Positions 25,697-33,156 of a stretch of DNA of 64,000 nt are shown here, piece by piece. Origin of the DNA: Chitinophaga sp. sic0106 (lineage in GTDB: Bacteria; Bacteroidota; Bacteroidia; Chitinophagales; Chitinophagaceae). The stretch's first letter is position 1. Every line of letters starts with the position of its first letter. The translations under genes and the position numbers were made by a program. Location: NCBI RefSeq assembly GCF_019219075.1, contig NZ_JAHUWJ010000018.1, forward strand, positions 81,178-145,177, given 5' to 3'. The notes beneath the pieces were generated by a model. That model had not been told where the DNA came from. It saw nothing but the letters and a program-made list of their open reading frames with translations, and did no database searches.

Positions 25697-27580
25697 ATGA
25701 GCGAAAACAACATTCCTAACGAACAAAACGCTGAACAACAGGCTACTCCGGTAGAAACAGCGGTAAAAAATGCACCTGTTGCTACTGCTCACGACGATTT
25801 CGATTGGAGCGTAGACAAACGTAACGTTTCTTCTTACAGCCAGGCTGAAAAAGAAAAGTACGATGCAACTTACGACAGCACCTTCAAAGTGTTTGAAGAA
25901 AACAGCCTCCTGAACGGTACTGTAGTAGGTATGACCAATACTGACGTGGTAATCAACATCGGTTTCAAATCCGACGGTCTGATTTCTCTGAACGAGTTCC
26001 GTGACCTGCAAGGTCTGAAAATCGGTGACGAGGTAGAAGTACTGGTTGTAGAAAAAGAAGACCGCGATGGTAACCTGCACCTGAGCCGTAAACAAGCTCG
26101 TCAAAAACGTGCATGGGAAAAAATCGTGGAAGTTTACAAAACCGGCGAAGTGGTTACTGGTACTGTTACCAGCAAAACCAAAGGCGGCTTGATCGTGGAC
26201 GTTTATGGTATGGAAACCTTCCTGCCAGGTTCTCAGATCGATGTGAAACCAGTTACCGATTACGACCAGTTCGTAGGTAAAACTATGGAGTTCAAAGTGG
26301 TGAAAGTAAACGAAACCATCCGCAACGCCGTAGTTTCTCACAAAGCACTGATCGAAAGCGATATCGAACAACAGAGAGTGGACATCATCAGCAAACTGGA
26401 GAAAGGCCAGGTGCTGGAAGGTACCATCAAAAATATCACCGACTTCGGTGCATTCATCGACCTGGGTGGTCTCGACGGTCTGCTGTATATCACAGATATC
26501 AGCTGGGGTCGTATCTCTCACCCATCCGAAGTGCTCCAGATGGATCAGAAAATCAACGTTGTTGTGCTTGACTTTGATGACGAAAAACGTCGCATAAGCC
26601 TGGGCTACAAACAACTGACTCCTCATCCATGGGATACTTTACCAGCTACCATCACTGAAGGTGCTAAAGTAAAAGGTAAAGTAGTAAACATCGAAGATTA
26701 CGGTGCATTCCTGGAAATCATGCCAGGTGTTGAAGGTCTGGTTCACGTATCTGAAATCTCCTGGGCTTCTACCCCAATCAACGCTAAAGAATTCTTCAAA
26801 TTAGGTGAAGAATACGAAGCAGTTGTGGTAACCCTGAGCAAAGAAGAGCGTAAAATGTCTCTGTCTATCAAACAACTGACAGAAGATCCTTGGGCTACTA
26901 TCGAAACTAAATTCCCTGTTGACAGCCGTCACAAAGGTATCGTGAAAAACATCACTCCTTATGGCGTATTCGTTGAACTGGAAACCGGTATCGGTGGTAT
27001 GATCCACATCTCCGACCTCTCCTGGATCAAACGTTTCAACCACCCATCTGAGTACACTAAAGTTGGTAACGAAATCGACGTAGTGATCCTGGGTATTGAT
27101 AAAGAAAACCGCAAGCTGAGCCTCGGTCACAAACAGATCGAAGAAGATCCTTGGAACACCTTCGAAACTATCTTCCCGATCAACTCCGTACACGAAGGTA
27201 CCGTTGTGAAGAAAGACGAAAAAGGTGCTACCGTTCAGCTGCAGTATGGTCTGGAAGCATACGCTCCTGCCCGTCACCTGAGAACTGAAGATGATAAACC
27301 AATCAACGTTGAAGACGTGAAAGAATTCATGATCATCGAATTCGATCGCTCTGAAAAACGCATCCTGGTTTCTCATACCCGCGTTTGGGAAAAAGCTCAG
27401 GCTGAAGAGAAACAAGCTGTCGTGAAAGAAAAACGCGAAGAAGCTGACAAAACTCGTAAAGCTGTGAAAAACATCCAGGGTAAAGTAGAAAAAGCTACTT
27501 TAGGTGATCTGGGTGCGCTCGCTGAACTGCGCGAAAAACTGAAACAGTCTGAAGGTGGTGAAGAGAAATCTGCACAATAA
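25697..27580 (+). CDS. rpsA: 30S ribosomal protein S1
   Basis: RNA-binding ribosomal protein of 627 residues that aids mRNA recruitment. After an acidic N-terminal tail of about 60 residues it carries six S1 (OB-fold) repeats, seen from recurring cores such as GTIKNITDFGAFIDLGGLDG, GKVVNIEDYGAFLEIMPGVE and GIVKNITPYGVFVELETGIG, each followed by an ISWxxIxHPSE-like segment. The C-terminus is a basic/acidic helix. The N-terminal tail (NNIPNEQNAEQQATPVETAV) is longer than in E. coli S1, as is common in this phylum, where Shine-Dalgarno use is weak. Start at the ATG 25697; terminator directly after. Confidence 0.96.
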   Translation: MSENNIPNEQNAEQQATPVETAVKNAPVATAHDDFDWSVDKRNVSSYSQAEKEKYDATYDSTFKVFEENSLLNGTVVGMTNTDVVINIGFKSDGLISLNEFRDLQGLKIGDEVEVLVVEKEDRDGNLHLSRKQARQKRAWEKIVEVYKTGEVVTGTVTSKTKGGLIVDVYGMETFLPGSQIDVKPVTDYDQFVGKTMEFKVVKVNETIRNAVVSHKALIESDIEQQRVDIISKLEKGQVLEGTIKNITDFGAFIDLGGLDGLLYITDISWGRISHPSEVLQMDQKINVVVLDFDDEKRRISLGYKQLTPHPWDTLPATITEGAKVKGKVVNIEDYGAFLEIMPGVEGLVHVSEISWASTPINAKEFFKLGEEYEAVVVTLSKEERKMSLSIKQLTEDPWATIETKFPVDSRHKGIVKNITPYGVFVELETGIGGMIHISDLSWIKRFNHPSEYTKVGNEIDVVILGIDKENRKLSLGHKQIEEDPWNTFETIFPINSVHEGTVVKKDEKGATVQLQYGLEAYAPARHLRTEDDKPINVEDVKEFMIIEFDRSEKRILVSHTRVWEKAQAEEKQAVVKEKREEADKTRKAVKNIQGKVEKATLGDLGALAELREKLKQSEGGEEKSAQ

Positions 27581-27601
27581 GATCGTTTCTTAAAATAACA
27601 A

Positions 27602-27637
27602 AAACCCGGTCTGAGTAAAATCAGGCCGGGTTTTTTT
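27602..27637 (+). terminator. Intrinsic terminator of rpsA
   Basis: A stem of about 12 bp (CCCGGTCTGA with TCAGGCCGGG plus flanking A/T pairs) and a run of seven T, 21 bases after the stop. Confidence 0.92.
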
Positions 27638-27692
27638 ATTTGCTTATCCCGCGCCAGTTTTCCTACCCTCTGCCTGCGCAACTGTTTATTTA

Positions 27693-27725
27693 AGGATCAT
27701 TATGTGTTGTTTTGAGGATCATTAT
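27693..27725. repeat. Two direct repeats upstream of the Fic gene
   Basis: AGGATCATTAT at 27693-27703 and again at 27715-27725, each followed by NTGTG-like bases. The 22-base offset is about two helical turns, as expected for sites of a DNA-binding protein. They end 15 bases before the Fic -7 element. Confidence 0.5.
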
Positions 27726-27740
27726 TTGTGCATTTAGTTG

Positions 27741-27748
27741 TATTTTTG
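27741..27748 (+). promoter_or_regulatory. Fic gene promoter -7 element
   Basis: TATTTTTG matches TAnnTTTG, 26 bases before the Fic start codon. No well-spaced TTG; the direct repeats just upstream may recruit or block a regulator. Confidence 0.45.
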
Positions 27749-27774
27749 TTTCAAATATGATCTTTATCTGAACT

Positions 27775-28812
27775 ATGGACAGTCGCAAAGCAATAATATT
27801 AGAATATTTACATAACCACCCATCATCTTCCTCTATGGAAATTCATGAGGGTATAGCATCAGATGCGGCATATGTAACTACTAAACGAACACTAAGTAAA
27901 CTGCAGGAACAAGGCCTGGTCGAGTCAACCGGACAGAAAAGATCTACCAGATATAGGTTAAGTACCTCATATGATATATTGCGCCCAATTGATTTGGCGA
28001 AATACTTTGAAAAAGAGATTGATGAGAGAACAATAAAAGAACAGTTCAATCTGGAGCTAATTGCCAGTGTTCTTACCAACATTAGTCTCTTTACAGAAGA
28101 TGAGAATGTTTACCTCTCATCATTACAGCAAAAATTTAGAGATAACTTGTCACATCTCTCGACGGTCGAATATAACAAAGAATTAGAGCGCCTTGCCATC
28201 GACCTCAGTTGGAAATCATCACAAATAGAAGGAAATACTTATTCCCTTCTGGAAACCGAACGGTTATTAAAAGAAAAGGAAACTGCCGCTGGTAAGTCTT
28301 TGGAGGATGCTTATATGCTTCTCAATCATAAGGAAGCATTGAATTTCATCATTGATAATCCTGAGTATGTAGTCCCACTTACTGTGTCCAGGATAGAAGA
28401 TATTCATAGTATTCTGGTGAAAAATCTTGGTGTAGACCGTAATATCAGACAACGTAGAGTAGGCATATCTGGTACAAATTATAAACCATTGGATAACGAA
28501 CATCAAATACGGGATGCATTAAGAGATATGTGTGATTTAATTAATTCCAAAGACAACGTATTCGAAAAAGCTTTTCTCGCTTTGGTGTTGTTGTCATATA
28601 TCCAGGCTTTTGCAGATGGAAATAAACGAACAGCTAGAATCATTAGTAATGCCCTGCTAATTGCTTCAGGTTATTGTCCTATTTCTTTCAGAACAGTGGA
28701 TTCACTTGATTATAAAAAAGCAATGTTAGTTTTCTATGAACTGAATAATATTACGCCGTTCAAAGCAATATTCATCAACCAATTTGAATTTGCTGTGAAT
28801 AATTATTTCTAA
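27775..28812 (+). CDS. Fic-family protein with N-terminal winged helix and altered active site
   Basis: Protein of 345 residues. Residues 1-65 form a winged helix (IILEYLHNHPSSSSMEIHEG, then TTKRTLSKLQEQGLVESTGQ). An inhibitory helix motif SSQIEGN (pattern [S/T]xxxE[G/N]) is at about residue 148. The Fic core motif, normally HPFxxGNxR, reads QAFADGNKRTAR from Gln277: the catalytic His is replaced by Gln while Phe, Asp, Gly, Asn and Arg are kept. Fic enzymes usually transfer AMP to proteins using that His, so activity may be lost or changed. The gene is more AT-rich than its neighbours and sits alone between rpsA and a convergent cyclase gene, which suggests acquisition. Direct repeats before the promoter may be its own operator (inference). 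Confidence 0.88.
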   Translation: MDSRKAIILEYLHNHPSSSSMEIHEGIASDAAYVTTKRTLSKLQEQGLVESTGQKRSTRYRLSTSYDILRPIDLAKYFEKEIDERTIKEQFNLELIASVLTNISLFTEDENVYLSSLQQKFRDNLSHLSTVEYNKELERLAIDLSWKSSQIEGNTYSLLETERLLKEKETAAGKSLEDAYMLLNHKEALNFIIDNPEYVVPLTVSRIEDIHSILVKNLGVDRNIRQRRVGISGTNYKPLDNEHQIRDALRDMCDLINSKDNVFEKAFLALVLLSYIQAFADGNKRTARIISNALLIASGYCPISFRTVDSLDYKKAMLVFYELNNITPFKAIFINQFEFAVNNYF

Positions 28813-28813
28813 A

Positions 28814-28889
28814 AAGGTTTCTATGTAGAGTGATAACTACCTCACATTTGTCTGGGCTTTCGGTCTGGACAATTGTGAGGTGAAACCTT
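28814..28889. repeat. Nested palindrome at the Fic/cyclase convergent junction
   Basis: Outer arms AAGGTTTC (28814-28821) and GAAACCTT (28882-28889); inner stem ACCTCACA (28839-28846) with TGTGAGGT (28874-28881), continued by TTGTC/GACAA. It has no long T run. It may act as a terminator for both genes or mark the edge of the inserted Fic segment. Confidence 0.5.
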
Positions 28890-29652
28890 ACTCAAATATC
28901 GCCACCACCCTTGCCGGCGCAGCACTCGCACCTTTTATCTTCAATGGAAACACACTCACCTTAAACCCGGACGGCGGCAACGCTCCCAGGTTCACCAACT
29001 GCTCCATATGGCAATACTCTTTCTGCTGCCCTACCAGGTGTGCCTGCCAGAAATAATCGTTTTTTCCGGTTTTTTTGGCGTTTTCCGCCATATATTTTAA
29101 CGGGAGATCGAAACCCCACTGATCAATGCCCATCACTTTTACACCCTGATCTATCAGCCAGTGCGTGGCTTCCGCGCTCATACCGGTGCCCCGCATCGGG
29201 TAGTCTTTCGTTCCAATATATTTATCCCGGCCTGTATAAATCAATACGATAGTACCGGGCCTGATCTCAATGCCGGTACGGGCAATGTCCGCCTGGATAT
29301 CCGCCAATGTGATCTCTTCAAAATCGGCCTTGTGGGTCATATTAATGACCACTCCATCTCCATAACACCATTCTAAAGGAATTTCATCAATCGTTTTGGC
29401 TGGCTTGCCATCCACAGTGGGAGAGTAGTGCCAGGGGGCATCTATATGAGTGGCTGCATGCACACCCATTCCCATAATCTTATCATCTGCCCAGCCCTCA
29501 AACCCTCTGGGAAAGAGCTTTGCCGGCAAACCGATGAAGAAACGAATCAATCCTTTGCTTTTACGATGAGGCTTATGCTTGATCTTAATGCGCATAAACC
29601 AGGGGTCTTGCTTGTTATAAGCAATCGTTTTGGAGAGGTCTACGATTTTCAT
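28888..29652 (-). CDS. Cyclase-family protein (kynurenine formamidase-like fold)
   Basis: Metal-dependent amidohydrolase-like protein of 254 residues. It begins MKIVDLSKTIAYN and has the family's metal-binding segment HAATHIDAPWHY (HxxTHxDxPxH) near residues 69-80. It also has GTIVLIYTGRDKY and a later GIDQWGFDLP. The fold is shared by bacterial kynurenine formamidases and other cyclases. No tryptophan catabolism genes are nearby, so the substrate is open. The insert near residues 20-55 (KHKPHRKSKGLIRFFIGLPA) is basic and longer than in KynB. The stop codon overlaps the end of a palindrome shared with the Fic gene. Confidence 0.82.
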   Translation of the reverse strand: MKIVDLSKTIAYNKQDPWFMRIKIKHKPHRKSKGLIRFFIGLPAKLFPRGFEGWADDKIMGMGVHAATHIDAPWHYSPTVDGKPAKTIDEIPLEWCYGDGVVINMTHKADFEEITLADIQADIARTGIEIRPGTIVLIYTGRDKYIGTKDYPMRGTGMSAEATHWLIDQGVKVMGIDQWGFDLPLKYMAENAKKTGKNDYFWQAHLVGQQKEYCHMEQLVNLGALPPSGFKVSVFPLKIKGASAAPARVVAIFE

Positions 29653-29717
29653 AAGAATGAATGTTCTTTTATTCCCGAACGGATAATCGCGACCGCCATC
29701 ACCCGTTCGGGGCTGAC

Positions 29718-29742
29718 TAAAAAGGCCTGCTTAATGGGCAGG
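29718..29742 (-). terminator. Weak terminator after the HAD gene
   Basis: On the minus strand CCTGC and GCAGG form a short stem followed by CC and five T. Stem is only 5 bp. Confidence 0.4.
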
Positions 29743-29806
29743 TGATGGAAACCCAACAGCAATTTCGCGGTACCTGGCCCATCATTTTACTTTTGGTCAG
29801 CATCTG

Positions 29807-30466
29807 TTAATGCTGTATGGCCAGCAATTTGGCATCATTAAACTCCAGCAGCGAATCCAGCTTCAAATTCGCCAGCGCATACCTGGCATCCTGCCTGTTA
29901 TGCGCCTCGGGCACCACTACTGTGGTCATACGCGCGGCCCTGGCAGCCGTCATGCCGGTCACACTGTCCTCAAACGCCACACATTCCAGCGGACTGCTCC
30001 CCAGCGCCTTCGCGCAGGCCAGGTACACCGCCGGATGAGGCTTGCCGTAATCCTCGAATTCAGCAGAGGCTACTGCCTGAAAATAATCACTAATGCCCAA
30101 ATGTTCGATGACCGCATCAATCAACCTTTTAGGGGATGAAGAAGCGAGCCCCATCTTAAATTTCCGCTCTTTAAAGAAATCTAATATATAATGCAAGCCC
30201 TCCATGGACCTGCCTTCCGCAATAATCATTTTAATAACAGTGGAAATAATCTCATCCGTTACCTGCTCCTCACTTTTACCATTCCAGTTAAAATGCCGGT
30301 GCCAGTAGTTTACCACCTCCTTTGTACGTAAACCGGTGGTTTTATGCCACAAGTCCGGTGTCAGCGATACGCCCACTGTATTAAATACCTCCTGCATCGC
30401 CAGTCCCCATAAAGGTTCCGAGTCCACCAGCAGGCCATCCATGTCAAATATTACTGTATTAATCAT
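29807..30466 (-). CDS. hxpB: HAD-family sugar phosphatase, HxpB-like
   Basis: Phosphatase of 219 residues with the HAD motifs: nucleophile DMDGLLVDSEPLW (motif I, Asp9/Asp11), SSSPKRLI (motif II Ser), a Lys in DYGKPHPAVYLACAK (motif III), and ECVAFEDSVTGMTAARAA (motif IV). The cap is helical (subfamily IA). The start and the FGKPHP-type motif resemble E. coli HxpB/YniC, which removes phosphate from hexitol phosphates and 2-deoxyglucose 6-phosphate; beta-phosphoglucomutase-like enzymes are also similar, so substrate is uncertain. It has its own -7 element at 30484-30491. Confidence 0.8.
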   Translation of the reverse strand: MINTVIFDMDGLLVDSEPLWGLAMQEVFNTVGVSLTPDLWHKTTGLRTKEVVNYWHRHFNWNGKSEEQVTDEIISTVIKMIIAEGRSMEGLHYILDFFKERKFKMGLASSSPKRLIDAVIEHLGISDYFQAVASAEFEDYGKPHPAVYLACAKALGSSPLECVAFEDSVTGMTAARAARMTTVVVPEAHNRQDARYALANLKLDSLLEFNDAKLLAIQH

Positions 30467-30483
30467 AGTTCCGATTTGCGGCG

Positions 30484-30491
30484 CAAAGTTA
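30484..30491 (-). promoter_or_regulatory. HAD gene promoter -7 element
   Basis: Reads TAACTTTG on the minus strand (TAnnTTTG), 18 bases before the start codon; no TTG at the usual spacing. Confidence 0.4.
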
Positions 30492-30622
30492 ACTCTTTAT
30501 TTTTCTGCCTGTTAAAGCCATAACAATAAGTTATTACCCATAATGATAGGTTATGCGGGTAAGCCCGGATTTGTACTCATTTTTAGCGGTGCGGTTGTGT
30601 GTAATGCTTGCTGGTATTGGGT

Positions 30623-30632
30623 TAGGGAGATG
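30623..30632 (+). repeat. TAGGGAGATG motif copy
   Basis: Context GGGTTAGGGAGATGCTA, about 95 bases upstream of the sulfite reductase promoter. Confidence 0.6.
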
Positions 30633-30726
30633 CTATTTTTCTCCCGGCCATAATCCATCGGAATTGCAGTCCTTCATTTTTTAAATTTTATCTAAATAAC
30701 ACCCCCATTTTTTATTAAAAAAAGTT

Positions 30727-30756
30727 TTGGAATGATAACCCCGTCCTATATCTTTG
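30727..30756 (+). promoter_or_regulatory. Promoter of the sulfite reductase operon
   Basis: TTG at 30727-30729 (within GTTTTGG), 19-base spacer, TATCTTTG at 30749-30756. The start of transcription would fall near 30762, giving a leader of about 225 bases. A partial dyad CTACTAAAATTATAG (30764-30778) overlaps the expected start and may bind a repressor. Confidence 0.7.
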
Positions 30757-30783
30757 TATTACTCTACTAAAATTATAGGGAAT

Positions 30784-30858
30784 ATGGGTAATGGACGGAT
30801 AAGGAAGTTTGTCGCATGTTGTTGGATGTCAATGATCCAGGAGGCGTGCGCATTATGA
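30784..30858 (+). CDS. Putative Cys-rich leader peptide (24 codons)
   Basis: Short ORF with ATG at 30784 and TGA at 30856-30858. It begins MGNGRIRKFV and continues ACCWMSMIQEACAL, so it has three Cys, two of them adjacent, and two internal Met among its 24 codons. It lies inside the leader of the sulfite reductase operon, whose product pathway leads to cysteine. Codons 19-21 (Gln-Glu-Ala) contain GGAGGC, the complement of the left arm of the downstream terminator. This is the layout expected of a transcription attenuator in which a ribosome stalls at Cys codons. An AGGGA lies just before the ATG as a weak ribosome site. Translation and function are inferred; the ORF and pairings are seen in the sequence. 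Confidence 0.5.
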   Translation: MGNGRIRKFVACCWMSMIQEACAL

Positions 30859-30891
30859 TCATGTAAATAACTAACTGATTATAAATAAACT

Positions 30892-30919
30892 GCCTCCGGA
30901 AACACCCGGGGGCTTTTTT
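30892..30919 (+). terminator. Leader terminator (attenuator) before the sulfite reductase gene
   Basis: GCCTCCGG (30892-30899), loop AAACAC, CCGGGGGC (30906-30913), then six T. It lies 70 bases before the structural gene start, in the same transcript. The left arm can instead pair with CC-A-GGAGGC at 30837-30845 in the leader ORF, a candidate antiterminator. Confidence 0.75.
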
Positions 30920-30988
30920 GTAGAGAAAACAACCAAAAGCCCGTTAGTCAAATCAAATTCAGCAATCTACCACCAGAAAATATTTGTT

Positions 30989-33100
30989 ATGCAAAGCTTC
31001 AGAACAGAACTCGAAAATCCGATCGTAGAACGCGATATCATTGAGTTGGAGAAAAAAATCCGCGCTTTCCGCGAAGGCAACATCCCTGAAGAGAAATTCC
31101 GTAGCCTCCGCCTGGCACGTGGGGTATACGGCCAGCGCCAGCAAGGCGTACAAATGGTACGTATCAAACTGCCCTACGGTAAAATGACCCTGCAGCAATG
31201 GAAAAGAATCTCTGATATCTCCGACGAATACTCCACCGGAAACCTGCACCTGACCACCCGTCAGGATGTACAGATACATTTCGTAAGTCTGGACAGAACC
31301 CCTGAACTCTGGTCGAAACTGGAACAGGACGATGTCACCATCCGCGAAGCCTGCGGTAACACCGTACGTAACATCACCGCATCTGACCGCGCCGGCATTG
31401 ATCCGGAAGAGCCATTCGATATAACTCCTTACGCAGACGCAGCATTCCGCTATTTCCTGCGTAACCCTATCTGCCAGGATATGGGCCGTAAAATTAAAAT
31501 TGCTTTCTCCTCCAGCGACGCAGATACCGCCTGGGCATTTATGCACGACTTCGGCATGATCCCTAAAGTGAAAGAAGTGAACGGCAAAACAGTGCGTGGC
31601 TTTAAAATATTGGTAGGCGGCGGCCTCGGCGCCCAGCCATTCCTCGCCAAAACAGCCTTCGAATTCCTGGAAGAAGATCAGCTCATCCCTTATATTGAAA
31701 ACGTACTCCGCGTATTCGACCGCTACGGTGAAAGAACCAGCAGACATAAAGCAAGGATGAAATTCCTTGTGCAAAAACTGGGCTGGGAAGAATTCGACCG
31801 CCTTGTGAAAGAAGAATACAAAGCAGTGAAAAATAAATCGGTGAAAGTGGATTATGAGGCGTACAAAAACACCGAAGCTCCTGTCACTGGTACAGTGCCG
31901 GCCTTTACCATCCGCGATCCCAAACAGTTTGAAACCTGGAAAGCTACCAACGTTTTCGAACAGAAACAGAAAGGCTACTTCGCCGCATACGTGAAAGTAC
32001 CTTTAGGTAACATCTCTTCTACCGTTAGCCGCAACCTGATCGAAGCGCTGCGCCCGGTGATTGCCGATGATGTGCGTGTTACCGCCAACCAGGGCCTGCT
32101 GCTCAAATACATTCTGCCGGCACACCTGCCATATGTATTCAGTGTACTGGAAGCCGAAGGCTTTGCTGCCGCTGGTTTCGACAGTATCGCAGATATCACC
32201 GCCTGCCCTGGTACTGATACCTGTAACCTGGCTATCTCCAGCAGCACCGGCATCGCCGAAGCACTGGAAAACGTGATCGCTGCTGAATTCCCAGACCTCG
32301 TACATAACAAGGACATCAAAATAAAAATCAGCGGATGTATGAACTCCTGCGGCCAGCACGGCATCGCCAGCATCGGCTTCCACGGTAGCTCACTGAAAAG
32401 CGGTGGTAAAACACTGCCCGCACTCCAGGTATTACTGGGCGGTGGTATCGTAGGCAACGGCGAAGGCCGTGTAGCCGATAAAGTGATAAAAGTGCCCAGC
32501 CGTCGCGGTCCTGATGTACTCCGCACCCTACTGCACAACTACGAAATCAACGGACAGGAAAAAGAAAAATTCAACGAATACTACGACCGCCAGGGCGAAA
32601 AATATTTCTACGAACTGCTGAAACCTTTGGCTGATCTTAGCGCTATCACTGATGATGCTTTCATCGACTGGGGCCAGGCAGAACAGTTTGCTACCGCCAT
32701 CGGTGTGGGAGAGTGCGCCGGCGTTGTGATCGACCTGGTAGCCACCCTGCTGCTGGAAGCAGAAGAGAAGCTGGATCTGGGCAAAGAAGCATTTGATAAA
32801 GGCCAGTTTGCAGACGGTATCTATCACGCATATTCCACTTTCGTACAAACAGCCAAAGCGCTGCTGCTGGGCGAAGGAATCGCTTGCAACACGCAGATTG
32901 GTATCCTCAACGACTTTGAGAAAAACTTCATTGCAACCGGTCAGTTCAACTTCGAAGGAGATTTCAAAACGGTTGTACTGCAGATTAACGGCAACGAGCC
33001 TACGGAAACTTTCGCCAGAGCTTATTACAAGCAGGCAGCGGATTTCTACCAGGCAGCACAGGCTTTCCGCGTACAGAAAACGGCCACCGTACAGGCATAA
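30989..33100 (+). CDS. Siroheme nitrite/sulfite reductase with C-terminal HEPN-like domain
   Basis: Protein of 703 residues that should reduce sulfite to sulfide (or nitrite to ammonia) with a coupled siroheme and 4Fe-4S cluster. Two ferredoxin-like and two siroheme-binding halves are present. The cluster ligands are Cys406 and Cys412 in ACPGTDTCNLAISSS, and Cys450 and Cys454 in ISGCMNSCGQHG. The N-terminus has SLRLARGVYGQRQQGVQMVR and GNLHLTTRQDVQIHF. After about residue 560 it carries roughly 140 extra helical residues (LLLEAEEKLDLGKEAFDKGQ, then YHAYSTFVQTAKALLLGEG) resembling a HEPN domain. The following CobA and Met8 genes make siroheme, and no nitrate genes are near, so sulfite is favoured. 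Controlled by the leader upstream (inference). Confidence 0.9.
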   Translation: MQSFRTELENPIVERDIIELEKKIRAFREGNIPEEKFRSLRLARGVYGQRQQGVQMVRIKLPYGKMTLQQWKRISDISDEYSTGNLHLTTRQDVQIHFVSLDRTPELWSKLEQDDVTIREACGNTVRNITASDRAGIDPEEPFDITPYADAAFRYFLRNPICQDMGRKIKIAFSSSDADTAWAFMHDFGMIPKVKEVNGKTVRGFKILVGGGLGAQPFLAKTAFEFLEEDQLIPYIENVLRVFDRYGERTSRHKARMKFLVQKLGWEEFDRLVKEEYKAVKNKSVKVDYEAYKNTEAPVTGTVPAFTIRDPKQFETWKATNVFEQKQKGYFAAYVKVPLGNISSTVSRNLIEALRPVIADDVRVTANQGLLLKYILPAHLPYVFSVLEAEGFAAAGFDSIADITACPGTDTCNLAISSSTGIAEALENVIAAEFPDLVHNKDIKIKISGCMNSCGQHGIASIGFHGSSLKSGGKTLPALQVLLGGGIVGNGEGRVADKVIKVPSRRGPDVLRTLLHNYEINGQEKEKFNEYYDRQGEKYFYELLKPLADLSAITDDAFIDWGQAEQFATAIGVGECAGVVIDLVATLLLEAEEKLDLGKEAFDKGQFADGIYHAYSTFVQTAKALLLGEGIACNTQIGILNDFEKNFIATGQFNFEGDFKTVVLQINGNEPTETFARAYYKQAADFYQAAQAFRVQKTATVQA

Positions 33101-33156
33101 ATTAAAACTGCCGGGTACCGTCAATAATTTTTTCTATCTTTCTAAAACTTACAATC

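Larger units (their letters stand above)
30467..30988. other. 522-base region between the HAD gene and the sulfite reductase operon
   Basis: It holds the HAD -7 element, one TAGGGAGATG copy, and from 30727 a complete regulatory leader: promoter, 24-codon Cys-rich ORF, pairing segments and terminator, each listed separately. The stretch 30500-30720 is otherwise featureless. Confidence 0.6.

Noticed and set aside
25346..26626. 426-codon open frame on the minus strand
   Set aside because: It lies antisense to the rpsA promoter and the first half of rpsA, has no family resemblance, and is rich in Phe/His/Val as expected from antisense of an acidic, Lys/Glu-rich gene.
29788..29795. TACTTTTG promoter element on the plus strand
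   Set aside because: It would run antisense into the HAD gene, has no TTG partner, and no transcript unit follows.
30762..30919. SAM or other metabolite riboswitch in the sulfite reductase leader
   Set aside because: No conserved SAM, cobalamin or TPP core could be matched by eye; the Cys-rich ORF and terminator pairing explain the leader better.
30959..31774. 271-codon open frame on the minus strand
   Set aside because: Antisense to the sulfite reductase N-terminal half, with no recognisable motif.
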